A DNA stretch of 64,000 nt. It comes from Siderastrea radians. Its lineage: Eukaryota; Cnidaria; Anthozoa; Scleractinia; Rhizangiidae. Numbering within the stretch: position 1 is the stretch's first letter; every line of letters begins with the position of its first letter. The notes beneath the pieces are model-generated. The model saw only the letters and a list, made by a program, of their open reading frames with translations, did not search any database and was not told the DNA's origin. The stretch covers positions 17,255,701-17,319,700 of the forward strand of contig OZ024890.1 of assembly GCA_964017195.1 (NCBI GenBank), read 5' to 3'. Shown here in pieces: positions 1 through 10,985 of this stretch. The position numbers and the translations under genes are program-made.

Positions 1-205
1 AGTTTTTATGGCCAGTTGGGATGCTTATCAATATCACTTATTGTCTGGAGCTATAATTTTTAAGTAGCCTTGTTGTCCAACGAGAACAGCTGTACACATA
101 TAGTTAATTATTATCATAAAGTCTATCGAAGATAATGCTATTGCAGGTTCTTAAATGGAGGCGATGGTTAAACAAGTCAGGCAAATGCAACAAACAAAGC
201 AAAGA

Positions 206-1187
206 ATGAAAAACGCTACCCAAGAAGAGGCTTTTACTGCACAAACTGGAAGAGTGGCGTTTGTGACATTCATGGTGTTTATCTCTATTACGGGAGCGCT
301 GGCAAATATGATGGTTATTTTTTAATCTTCGCCAACCATAGCTTGCAGACGAAGACCAACTTTGTGGTTTTCAGTTTGGCCGTTTCTGATTTCTTCGTTG
401 CAGCCATTGCGATTCCACTGCGGTTGTTAGCAGACGTCAACGACCTCATTGGTACATTTCATGTAACGTTGTTCTCGCTTTCACGATTTTGTTTGATGGT
501 GCGTCAAGGCTTAACATCGTATTGATTTCGCTAGAAAGGTTCATCGCCCTCAGATTTCCATTTTTCAGTGAAACACACGCATCAAAACGAGCTATTTTAA
601 TTGCAATAACTGGGTTTTAGACAGTTTGGGCGTATTTGCCATTTTTCTGCTAAGTGGGGTCGGATTACGGGCTAAAGAAGAACAACATGCGGAAGATTTA
701 ACAAGTAATGCGTCGACTATTTGCTTTTTATCGACCACGGTTTTTACAATCGGATTCTGTTCAATTCCAATCGTAATAGTTGTCCCAATAGACTATTATC
801 TGGTTAAGAAAAGCTATTGGCATGTCAAGAAAATTCACGATTTACTCAAGAGTGTGGAAGCTAACTCCAACGTGGAAAGATCAGATGACATGCGAAAACG
901 AAGCCAACAATTGGCCCTCAGACTGAAGAAATCGAGCAAAGATGGTGGCCGTTTTGGTTTGCTTATTTCTAATTCTTGTCGCCCCAATAACGACTATAGA
1001 TGTCATCGAAACGCTAGGTAACTTGTCTGTGCCCCCTTATTTGTCTAAAACTGCTGTGTGTTTGATATATTTAAACACCGCTGTGAATGTCTTTGTGTAC
1101 GCAACCTTTAACGGGGCATTTCGAGAGGCTTTTAAGTTTGTACAGTTTAAAGAGTTTATAGACCAGTGTCCCTGCTTAGTTAGATGA
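206..1187 (+). pseudogene. Decayed class A GPCR, paralogue of the gene at 22,540-23,550
   Basis: The sequence follows the intact 336-residue receptor at 22,540 from its ATG (206) to its stop (1,185-1,187) but is broken many times. The original frame meets TAA at 323-325, inside the first membrane segment. Later pieces lie in other frames (343-525, 626-1,021, 942-1,187), so there are several frameshifts. The conserved tryptophan codon of segment 4 has become TAG near 619. About 24 bases before membrane segment 5 and 6 bases near the C-terminus are missing. The conserved DRF (DRY-equivalent) aspartate now reads as glutamate. The number of lesions makes sequencing error unlikely. No functional receptor can be read from it. 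Confidence 0.92.
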
Positions 1188-1448
1188 AACTCGAGAAGTT
1201 AAGTTAGGCCCAGTTTAGAAGTCATTCGTGCGTGACTGCGGCTATCGAGTTTTGGCCGGATATACGGCTTAATCTGAATCGCATTCTAGTTCGGTTATAC
1301 TTTTGGCTCTGAAGACAAGGCCGTTCTGTGTTAGTTAAGCGGAAGCGAGATATTATGAATTTCGGTTTATTGATTGTAACATTTGCATTGAAAGCGGCGG
1401 GTTATAAAGCACGAATGACAGACGTAAGATGGACAACAAGAGCTACAG

Positions 1449-1525
1449 AAAATAGCCCGAGAAAACAGCCGACGTCTCGCGAGGTCGCCACTTGCTCACG
1501 AAACGTCGGCTGTTTTCTCAGGCTA
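1449..1525. mobile_element. 77-bp hairpin MITE with empty site in paralogue
   Basis: Inverted arms of about 22 bases (1,453-1,474 and 1,504-1,525; outer motif TAGCC-GAGAAAACAGCC) differ at one base and enclose a short loop. TACAG precedes (1,444-1,448) and follows (1,526-1,530), a likely 5-bp target duplication. The duplicated copy at 23,811-23,820 lacks the insert and has one TACAG-like site. One end of the same family lies at 43,082-43,121. It is non-coding; the overlapping small ORFs are by-products of the palindrome. Confidence 0.8.
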
Positions 1526-3167
1526 TACAGGGAAGGGAAAATAAAGATTACAAGGGCGACCAAAAACAAGGTGGAGAGATGAGAGCGATCGAAGAGTATA
1601 CCAAAGCTAAGCAACTCCGCACAGGAATAGCAAAGCATAGTGTATCGCGTGGTTGGATAAGGCAGAAGCAACATCCGTCACCGGATGAAACTTGTCTACG
1701 ATTATATTTATTTCAATACACACGGAAGAGTTTAAATTTAGTTCCAGTTGAGTGCTTCAAAACCTGCCGCCCTAGTACGACTTTCAATGAGCAACTTCGA
1801 TTCAGACGCGATTCATGCGTGGAACTTATTCTTATTTGGTAGCGATAGCAGTAGTAAGATAGCGTGTTTAAGTTTGTCGACAGTCGGTCTACTGTCAAAG
1901 CAAAAGGTGTCTGGACTTGTGACTACTGGGTATACGGAGCATTATATAGAAGACTGCGTTCCTGGCGGTATTGTATATGACCGCGCCGCGATGCCGAAAA
2001 TGAGCGACTCTAATCGACTCTCGTTTTCGCGGCTCACGACGTCTGAACTCGTGAAAGCTGTTAATCAATCAGAACTTCATTGTTTCTTTACCTCGTTTAT
2101 TCACAGTTGTCAATATAAATTTATTCTTTTTATTTCCAAAAAGGAATAAAAAGTCGTATAAATAAGTAGAAAAAGTGGCTTACAAATTCAGGGAATCACA
2201 TTCAGGTCACTGTACAAGCGTGCAAAATTTCTTACAAATATTTATATTGCATCTGTACATTAAGATCAAATATATATTGTATATTTTTTACAATTTGTTG
2301 GCATTTTTCATTACGTCAAATTGTGAATTAAATACAAATACAAATAAATATCACCTATTGTGGCAATAGAAAACAATAACCATGGCAACAGTAATTGACA
2401 AAGTCATTCCCATGGCAACAAATGGGTAGCTGAAAACCAGTGTGTAAAACCTTGCCTTGCAAATACTAGAAAAATGGTTCAACAATTTTACTTTCCTCAG
2501 CAAGAACATTATTAATATTACATACTCTGGAACATGTGAGATTCATAATTCAACGCTGAACAAAACTCGTTTAGCTTAGGAAGGTCTTGCAGCGTGATAG
2601 TTCAGTAAAAGGTTCCAAAACAAGGTACAAGGGAAAAAACATTTTCGTACTTCTTTTCAACTTTGGATATGGCTGATAATTGTAGAAAGCGTCATTTTAA
2701 AGTTATAGGATGTCAAACTATTTCCTAGGCGTTCTCTTTCTCAAAGAGCGAGTAAAGGCCTGGGAAAGCGTTGTGTGTCGGCTTTGGAATGCTATCCCGC
2801 CACAGTTCAGTTATTGACGTCTTGATTCGCGCCAAAAGTCTGGGTACTAGGCTGTTAGGATGTAAAAGTGGTCCATTGACCGTAAAAAGTAGTTATCTCT
2901 TTGCCTTGGTTTTGCGTTTTGGGATTAATGCTATTGGTTAAAAAACCCGTGAAACACGCAATTATCAGTTACAGACTTTATGATGGCTTATCAGGAGCAA
3001 AACTCGAACAATCTGGCTTACCCGCGTTTTTCCCGCGCTTGGAACCAGTTCATGTCTGAGTTCTCTTAGCCTTACGACTGCTCGTTGAAACAACCAGGTG
3101 GTGATCACAGCTGCTTTGTAGGCCCTAACAAAAGCTCGTTTTACTTTTCTTAACTAGAAAAAAAAAA
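1526..3167. other. GPCR pseudogene 3' flank, no gene recognised
   Basis: This is non-coding flank shared with 23,815-25,905. It holds AT-rich sequence with no recognisable protein. The short ORFs here are not supported by matching frames in the duplicate copy, which differs by indels of arbitrary length. Confidence 0.7.
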
Positions 3168-3171
3168 TTAA

Positions 3172-6100
3172 AGTGCACCTAACCCCTAAAATTTTTTTTC
3201 GGCTAAATAAATTCTGTTAGCATCTGGAACATTTCTTCGCAAAAATTTTTTGATTTGGTTAAATTCTCGATTTTCTGTGCCCTGTTAAATTCAAGAAAAA
3301 TTTGGTTCACGTCCGAGTAAGAGGAACCTGGGGCGAGCCGTACTTGTGACGTCAGATCAAGAACCAAGAATTCCACGCCGCTTAGTTTTTAGCTGTGTTT
3401 CTCTGACTTTATTTGTTCATCGAAGCCTTCTGACCTTCTAGCTAATTCGAACAAAAGCATAGTATAACTAAAATTCCAATGTTGTAATCCAAAGCAGATA
3501 CTGAGACGAGCTACGCGGATTCTGCTGATTTGTAGATGGATTTTAGCTCTGAATACGAGATAGATGCGGAACACGAAGTCGACAGTACACCGCCAAAGGA
3601 CGAAGAAAGTGCCGTCCTGCCCATATCTGCTAAAAAGCCGCTAACCAACGAAGAATGAATTGCTCAATGCAAAAGGGAAATAAAGGCAAAGTAAGAACTG
3701 GAACAGCAAATAAAGCAACTTACGATTGGCCTTGGAGGGCAGCGAAGAAACCGGAATGCTGAGCTTCGCCCGTGAGTGTTTACATTTTATTTCGCACGTT
3801 CGGTCTTCACGTTTGGTCTTGGTTTTCCCGCTCTCCGCTTCTCTCATTTGAGATTTATATTCAAGCTGAGGGAACCTCTTATAGAAATGGAGATTTTAAT
3901 AAAGCATTCCTTTCTTCATTTATTTATTTTACGTAGAAGTAAATGTGGAAACTGCGATATTACTTACGTCTTGTCCATTTCTGTAACCAGCATTAACAAT
4001 AACAACAATTTATAACACTAGTGAATCAGGAAGGCAATTATTTTCTAAAGGACATTGACGAGAATTATAAGCACGAGAGTTTGTTAGTATCGGTTCAACT
4101 GAGATTATCCTACCAATCATTTTTCTCGCGTCAACGTACAAGCAGTTTCCTCAGATCCCAGCGCGAGTGAAATGTACAAATTATGTAAATCAACCGGCCC
4201 TCGCTTAACTCGCGAGTCGAGGCTTCGCCGCTCATCGCTCACACTTCGATCTTCTTGCGGCCTTTTTTCGCACAAAAAATGGTAATAAAAGAATTAAGAA
4301 AGAGACTGCTTGTCCTCTACTTCAACGGAGGATATGAACAAGGGATCTCTGCACAGTAATGTTTTGTTATGCTCGAGTGATTTGATATGACTCAAGATAA
4401 AATTCTCATAGCGAGGCACGATCATAGACTAGAATAAGGAATAATGGCAATGGTTTGTTATTGTGGAGAAAGCGCATTCGGTTCTGCTGAAGGAGGACTT
4501 TCCATAAATACGGTCTTTAATTTTAAACCCTTCGCTGTTCTGGGCACCGCTTACATGTAATTATTTAGCGCTTACCGTGTAGCCAACTTGAATAATTCGC
4601 AAAGGTAATAATTTTCTGCGTACCGCGTATCGCGGGTATTCTGTGGTTAATCGGCCGTTGGATCATTGGAAATACACAAAAAGCTATCGTTTGATCGGAT
4701 ACTAAAGTTGTTCATTCATTCATACCTTCGTCTGCGACAACAAATCTTTGCTTGAAATGCATCGAGCGTAGTATCGAGTGCTTGGAAGGCTGCCGCTTTG
4801 CTCGCTATTGCTTTACAAAATCCACTCATTTCGTCCCCTCGCCTCTGGTCGCTCGTCTTCAAAAAATGCTGTATTTTTGTAGTGATACGGGAAAGATTTC
4901 CGCACAGCCCCATACTTCATTATGCATGCAGAATAGATTAATTATGCATGCGCTCTATTGTTTTTTAAGACAATGGCCCTTTGAATATATACATTGATAA
5001 TTACTACTTACTTTTTCAATAAAAATGGATTTAGTTGCGTCTGCCTTTTTTTCTCTCTTCTCTCACTCCTTCTTTTCTGTTCCTCCTCTTTTTTTCTATT
5101 TTTCTCTTACCCAGACCCTTACCAGTTTTTTCTTCTTTTTTTCTTTTGGATTTACCCTCGGCTTGCCTCGAACTCTCACTCTTCATCTTACCTTTGGATT
5201 AGCTGTCCATCTACTATACCACTACACCACGGTGATTTGTTGACATTTTCCCGGCGATAAATTATTTTTAGGTTTAGCTACCAATCAACATTATTAAAAT
5301 TCAACGAAATTTGCATTTGAATTACTTCTATTACAAAGACACCTCACCTTTTAGACTTACTACACGAAAAAATGATTTATTTTTGTCCATCCATTGGTTC
5401 TCAGTTGAACAAAAAGGCCACGCATTTCACTCTTCTGCTCGATCCAGTCTTCGGCGGCCGTGAAACGAAGGCTTGCTTCCTTGTTCTGGTAGAGCGCAGT
5501 GATAAAGATACACTTTTTGCCCATCATACGCGCACACATCTTGCCAGGAACACGCGTGATGAGCGCCAAGTGGAAAGCTTATGATTACCTACAAAACGAG
5601 GGCTATATTCATCTCACAGTGAACTAGTACAGCTTAAACTTCGCAGACTTAGGCACCGAGGTTTGCCCCGCACAGGAACGTCCAAAGAACTCTACGAAAG
5701 CTACCTACAGGAGTGGATGTAGCATCAGCATTATAACAAGGATCCTTTTGGCAACATTATCAAGCCTATCGTCGACCTTTGTGAGGTCCGCAAGGACGCA
5801 TAAATGGTTCAGTTCCCGGAGTACCACTTTATGCACCGTTCGTAATTCGGCCACGCTACATTTCAACAGGGAAAGCAAGAATAAAATACGAGAAATTCCT
5901 GCTTCACAAGCGTTGTCTCCATGTTAACAAGGAAAGCAAAAATAAAGAAATAAGTAAATAAAATAAAAAATAAACGACACAAGACACAAGAAGGGTAAGA
6001 AAACCTTTTATTTTTAAAATGTTAGGTGGTTTACGTTAACAAAATATGCGCTGTCCATAACCTCATTTATGGCTAACCTTACGACTTAAATCCGCATTTT

Positions 6101-6698
6101 TTCTAACAATTTACACTCGAGACAGATTTAAAAATACGGGAAAAGTGCTCAAATCTTTAAAAAATTGCTCGATTTTCCGTATTTTTGACCCGAAATCCGT
6201 AAATTTTGTCTAAGCCCATATGGACTTAGAAAAAAAATAGAAACTTTGTTGAACAAAAGGAGTCATTAGAAATGCGCATTAGAAATACGCGCTATTGTTT
6301 TCTTTAAACAAAGAGCTGTATGCATAATGAAGTATGGGGCTGTGCGGAAATCTTGCCGTGATACGTCTTGTGCTTCGTTTCTTTGGTTACTATTTCTCGG
6401 AGCAATACGAACGGTCGACAGTTTTCTGTACATCTTCGAGAGCTCAAGAGAAATATAGCTCCGATAAAGATAGCGCGAGACTGCGGGTTCTTGATTTGAC
6501 GTCACAAGGTGACTAGTCCCATGCCCTCACTGCTCGACCCTGAACCAAAATGCTGTCTATTTTCGGCCAATTTTCCTTACTTCAACCGCGCACAGAAAAT
6601 CAGGGATTAAACCAAATCAAAAACTTTTTGTGGCGAAATGCTCCAAATGATAACAGGATTTATTTGACGGGGAAAAAATTTTTAGGGTTAGGTGCACT
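3172..6698. mobile_element. 3.5-kb DNA transposon with about 200-bp inverted ends and TTAA target duplication
   Basis: The ends are imperfect inverted repeats of roughly 200 bases starting AGTGCACCTAACCC (3,172 onward, and the reverse complement ending at 6,698). TTAA lies immediately outside both ends (3,168-3,171 and 6,699-6,702). The paralogous site near 25,905-25,915 is unoccupied, and flank matches resume directly after the right end. Inside are a relic two-exon gene with a SAP-like domain (3,536-5,803) and a second internal inverted pair of about 100 bases (around 4,880-4,975 and 6,265-6,375), suggesting nesting. TTAA duplication is typical of piggyBac, but these termini do not begin with the piggyBac CCY, so the superfamily is left open. 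No intact transposase was seen. Confidence 0.85.
3536..5803 (+). pseudogene. Relic two-exon SAP-domain gene carried by the transposon
   Basis: A first exon (3,536-3,771) starts with ATG and encodes an acidic stretch, then a Lys/Glu/Gln-rich likely coiled coil, ending at a GTGAGT donor in phase 2. It is broken by in-frame TGA and TAA. A second exon starts after a CAG acceptor at 5,620 in the matching phase. It reads E-L-V-Q-L-K-L-R-R-L-R-H-R-G-L-P-R-T-G-T and continues to SKELYESYL, the helix-loop-helix pattern of a SAP DNA-binding domain (LK..L..RGLP..G.K..L...). A TAG follows at 5,720 and the frame stays readable to TAA at 5,801. SAP domains bind AT-rich DNA. Whether this was the element's own protein or a captured host exon pair is not decided here. 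The splice link is inferred from phase. Confidence 0.55.
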
Positions 6699-6736
6699 TT
6701 AAAGACCCTATCAATCCAACCAACCGTTAAGGACGG

Positions 6737-7340
6737 CAGAGGTAGCCAAAGCTTGAGTTATGACTGAAAATTAATAAAATTTTATGAAATAAACGGTGTT
6801 TCTTTGTTTATGTCTTACGTACTTGCTATCTAGGGAAAAATTAGCTCTCCGAGCGAGAATAAGCGTCTTTCTAATTTTTGCTCCCAATTAGTATTGTAAT
6901 ATTATGCAAGGTTGCACACTAACCGGCCATTTCACCCGCACAAAAGCATACCTCTTTTCACTAAATGAGCTATATTTCTTGAAATGCGCCATTTCCACTC
7001 ACAATTTCCTCAAACCTGAATGAATCCATAGTCGAAAAACAACTATACGCCGGAAAAGTTCAATCTTTCCCAACATTTGTCACCATAAAAGGCAATATTT
7101 TGAGCTTCTTGTATAAGAAATCAAATGTCGGTATTCGACCGCCGACCTCTGCGCACAAATATATGCAAATATGCTAATCTCATCTCGCTCTTCTCTTATC
7201 ACTGGACAATTCGCACAATGGCGTGGACATGGCAAAAGCTACTGTGTTGGGGTGCGACGTTTTATGTTTGAAGCGTGGCTATTTGTTCTTGCTCACCATG
7301 CACGCCTCCTCGACGCAGTAGATTTTGTCTTGTACCATTT
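6737..7340. repeat. Composite dispersed repeat, rearranged copy (B inverted, then A)
   Basis: Bases 6,737-7,171 are the reverse complement of 13,643-14,079 (segment B). Bases 7,191-7,340 match 13,488-13,642 directly (segment A). In the other copy A and B are contiguous in one orientation, so one locus has undergone an inversion. The A segment abuts the broken end of the ANKAR-like relic. Confidence 0.85.
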
Positions 7341-8437
7341 ATTTAGAGCGCTTCAGCAACCTCATTAACATCATCACGCAGCCATGTTCAGTAACAATGC
7401 TCTGATTATGCTCGTTACCTTCTGCTAGAGCATGAATTCCTTGCACGGCAGCAAACTGGCATTCAATGGAGCACAAACACATTAGCTCCATCAGAGGCTG
7501 AACTCTATTCTCAGCAACAAAGGCATTTTGATTAGCTGTGTGTCCCTTGACGACAGCACTTACTGTCTTAGCTACTGCTGCTAACACATGCTTGTTCTTA
7601 ACTGCAGACAACAAGCTAATCAGGGACTTCCAGATGTCCTTATTGCTTCCCACAGAAGTTTGTATCTCTGAATTTGAGCTGGATAAAATTCTTATGGTAC
7701 TCAACGCTGATTCCACGACCTCTTCGTCATCAGAGAACTGGAGTAAGCGCACTAAAGAATCAAGCCCTCCGTTGCTCACTATGGCTTCTTTATTCTCTTC
7801 GCAGTAAGCCAGAGCTTCAAGCAGCCTTGTAGCCGGCAAGTACTAGGCACGGCAAGTACTAGGCACTGCTCAGCTTTTTGTCAAATGCTCCTTTCCAGCT
7901 TCGTCCCTGACAAGATTAAGCAGCACCGAAAGAGCAAAGATCTTTGACTCCTCGCTCGACAAGGAATTTTTCAACAAGCCTACAATCGCTTGGACGCCGC
8001 CAGCTTTCAAGAAGGATTCCAAATGATCCGCGTTATCCTCTTTAGTAAGTTCAACAAGAGCTCTCGCCCAAGAGGTTTCTAACTTGCTTTGGGACAGCCC
8101 ACGAATCAAGTTTTCAAACTTCAAGATCGGGGCTATTCAGTTTCAAAAGATACTCAAGAACATTGATGTGATTCCTTGATGCTGCCAGCTCGACAGCACC
8201 GAACAGATGACGATCTTTGGCCTTCAAGTTAGCATGCAACCCTTCCGCAAGAAGTTGTACAGTTTCAACATGGCCGTTCATACAGGCCAAAAGAAGCGGG
8301 GTCAGTTGTTGCCCGTCTTGAGTTTCCAACTCTAGCTGGTCTTCTTGGGACTTGATGAAGCGATTAACACTCTTGTAATAGCCGTTGTAGGCTGCATGAT
8401 GAACGTGTGCCCAGCCATTTTCATCAAATTCATCCAT
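7339..8437 (-). pseudogene. ANKAR-like ankyrin plus armadillo repeat relic
   Basis: Reading leftward, the ATG at 8,437 opens three to four ankyrin-type helices, with motifs such as G-W-A-H-V-H-H-A-A-Y-N-G and TPLLLACMNGHVETVQLL. Armadillo repeats follow (GGVQAIVGLL, GGLDSLVRLL). This order, and the segment LEYLLKLNSPD, resemble vertebrate ankyrin and armadillo repeat-containing protein ANKAR. The ankyrin frame ends at TGA (8,114) and the armadillo part continues in another frame. That frame meets TGA at about 7,867 and TAG at about 7,850, in a 16-bp tandem duplication (two GGCAAGTACTAGGCAC units, 7,836-7,867). Armadillo coding then resumes and stops at 7,339, where repeat A begins. There are no introns over 1.1 kb. 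It is probably a partial, dead copy; a large exon with sequencing faults is the alternative. Confidence 0.75.
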
Positions 8438-8449
8438 GTTTACTCGCAA

Positions 8450-9200
8450 GCTCCCGTACAGATGTTAATCAGCGTACTCACAACAGAATCACGGACAGAA
8501 TCAACAGCGCTCGAGTTCAATCAAAATTTCTGATTACTGTGGCGACTTTTCCGTGCTATACCGCTTGTTTGGAAGATGAAAACTGTCTTGAAGAAGGCGT
8601 AAATAATTTTCTTGCGTTCAAATCTTCATACTTTTTCTTTTTGTCCCAAATTTGTTGATGTCCCTTGAGCTGACAGTTCAGTTGCTAACGAGGTTGCTAC
8701 GCACATGAAGAGAACGCATGATCGGCAAAATGTTCTCAGCACGGCGATTATTGGTTTCAAATCGCGATCGAGACAGTCCTTTAGAATTTAAGGTCACTTT
8801 CTGTAGTTTTTCTTCGAAATCTAGCGCATTTAAATGCAAAAATAATGCGAACAATTGCGGGAAACCGACTCGCGAAGTTTACAAAGCGGTGTAAAGCCTT
8901 CCAAATGCGTGGTTAATTAGGAATAAATGGAACATTCTCATTGGTTGGAAACATCGATTGTTCTCTTTATTGTTTTGACACATTTAGGTTGCACAGGATA
9001 CCCATTATTCCGGGCGCTTTTTTGGTCTCGCTGTTTACCCATTTCAGATGGCTTGTTTGAAGTTTTTTCCACAGGGAGCATATCAAAATGGGTAAATAGT
9101 CAGGCTATGTAAAATGGGCAAACAGCGAAGATACGTAAAAGTGTCTGTTCTTTACGTGTTGTTTTCTAATAGTTGAAAATTCATTGCACGAACTAACGAA
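8450..9200. other. Intergenic, nothing recognised
   Basis: An in-frame TAA lies just upstream of the ankyrin relic's ATG, so the relic does not extend here. Small ORFs of 60-83 codons on the plus strand show no domain pattern. Confidence 0.6.
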
Positions 9201-9204
9201 CCTA

Positions 9205-9765
9205 AAAAACACAAGAAAGAGTAAATTTTATCATGCTAAGTTTGAAAGGAAAAACAATCAATATATTTCTCTCCTATCCCACAAAGAGCTGCAAATTTAA
9301 TTGAATCTCTCATAGTCTAAAAAGAACAAAACATAATCGCCTTACGGTCATATTAAAAAATAAAAATAATAATATTAGTCCATGTTGAGAACGTTCTTAT
9401 ATTCCACGATCTTAGACAGGTTTTAATGAGGAAAAAAGAGTATTTTTGTGGAACATAATTGGTTTCACCTCAGTGAAACCAAACTAAGTAACAAACATAT
9501 AAAACCACCAGAAAGAGTAAATGATTTTATCAGGCTCAGCTTGAAAGGATAAAACAAACAATATGTTTGTCTCTTAACCATGCAAAGAGCTGCAAATGTA
9601 ATTATATCCCTTGAGTTTTCGGTATCGGTAACCTTTGTATCCCTCATAGTCACGGTCTTATCAAAAAAATCATTAGTCCTTGTTGAGAACCTTTTCATAT
9701 TCCATGATCTTAGGGAAGGTTTAATATGGACAAGAGAGTATTTTTGTAGAAAATAATTTGTTTTC
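9205..9765. repeat. Imperfect tandem duplication, two units of about 270 bp
   Basis: The unit beginning near 9,205 (AGAAAGAGTAAAT...TTTGAAAGGA) recurs near 9,508. Shared blocks include CAAAGAGCTGCAAAT, TTGTTGAGAAC, CCATGATCTTAG-like segments and GAGAGTATTTTTGT. The copies differ by point changes and small indels. No coding pattern. Confidence 0.8.
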
Positions 9766-10985
9766 TCCGGCCTCAGTTATTGACCCGTTTTAACTAACTT
9801 ATTGAACTCTCAATAACACATTTCCAGAATCCTTCATTGCCATTTAAACTTCACTGGAAATACAAAATTTTGATTACAAAGAAGAAAAAAAAATGAACTC
9901 TGGCAGTTGTAGTCAAATTGCGCCATTGGCATGTAACGTCCTATTTTGACTGAGTATTTGCCTTAAGCCAGCTGAAATAATAATTATTCAGACTTTTAAT
10001 TTTGAAACGCACGTAAAGTTCGGCGTTGCCTTTGAACATCCTTTGAATCCAATTTCGTTTTATTAGCGGTGGACTTCCATATTTAGAAAAGTTATTGTAT
10101 TGTATAATGACAACAATTGAAGATCGCGACACCACAAGGATGGGTCTGCTTGGGAAGTGTGTCGTCATATTATGTGGAAAGTAAATTTCCGCTCTGATAT
10201 TGTTATTGTTTTTGACCAACTTACTCCAATACAAATAAAAAATCACACCTAGAGCTGCGCCTAATCTGACAATAAATGTTTTTTATCTATCCACGACTAA
10301 AAAAAGGCGATTCGTGCTATACACTTAAAGCGAACGAAATAGGTTACTGTTACTTTTTCAATAAATCATGGCGAAATGTACTAGATTTATTTTTATTTAT
10401 ACCAAGTGCAACCCACTTTGTCAATTAAGGATTACAATGTAGACAACTGTATTGAAAAGTTTGATCCGAAGGTTTTGTCAGTTTGATCAGTCAATTTATG
10501 TTAATTTGAGGTGTATAAGTGTATGAGTGCTATAATTATGTTACTTAGTCTCGCTGAAGCCAATCGCCGTTTTTTGTTTCATCGTGTTTCAATGTAATTG
10601 CCAGCCTTCTTCACACAAAGAATATACCCGGGACATGAGTATTTTACCTCAGCTAAACTTGATTTTGTAGACATAATTGTTCCCAAACAACTAATTTTCG
10701 AACAAGCTACCCCACCTTATAAGAATACTTTATGTGACACAAGGTTAGTTGTAAAAGCTTCCATATTTTTTGGATTTTCTTTATTTGTTCATTCATTTTT
10801 CGTAAAAAAAGGCACAGTCTTGAAAGACAACAGTCATTTCAGCTGAGTGTAAGCAGCTGTCACAATGGAAGATTGATCGTGAGCAAGGTTCGTGTCTGGA
10901 GGGCAAATTGTAAACAAAACGTAACAGCGCTCTTAATAACGGATTAAATCTTAGCATACAGAAGACGACAGCAAATTTAAACGAA
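9766..10985. other. Upstream flank of GPCR gene, nothing specific recognised
   Basis: This is AT-rich DNA with no domain-bearing ORF. Any 5' exon or promoter of the receptor at 10,986 would lie here, but no convincing core element was seen. Confidence 0.5.

Larger units (their letters stand above)
1..6735. repeat. Segmental duplication, copy 1 (with inserted elements)
   Basis: This stretch matches 22,319-25,949 in the same orientation, over the GPCR copy, its 3' flank and about 1.8 kb beyond. It is open at the window start, so its left limit is unseen. Copy 1 carries two insertions absent from copy 2: a hairpin element at 1,449-1,525 and a large element at 3,172-6,698. Copy 2 instead has about 560 extra bases near 24,323-24,880, including a purine microsatellite. 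After the large insertion the match resumes for about 30 bases (6,703-6,734), ending in the TTAAGGACGG end of a small element that is whole in copy 2. Seen by direct comparison. Confidence 0.9.

Noticed and set aside
3172..6698. Assigning the TTAA element to piggyBac
   Set aside because: Target site agrees, but termini do not start with CCY and no piggyBac transposase was seen.
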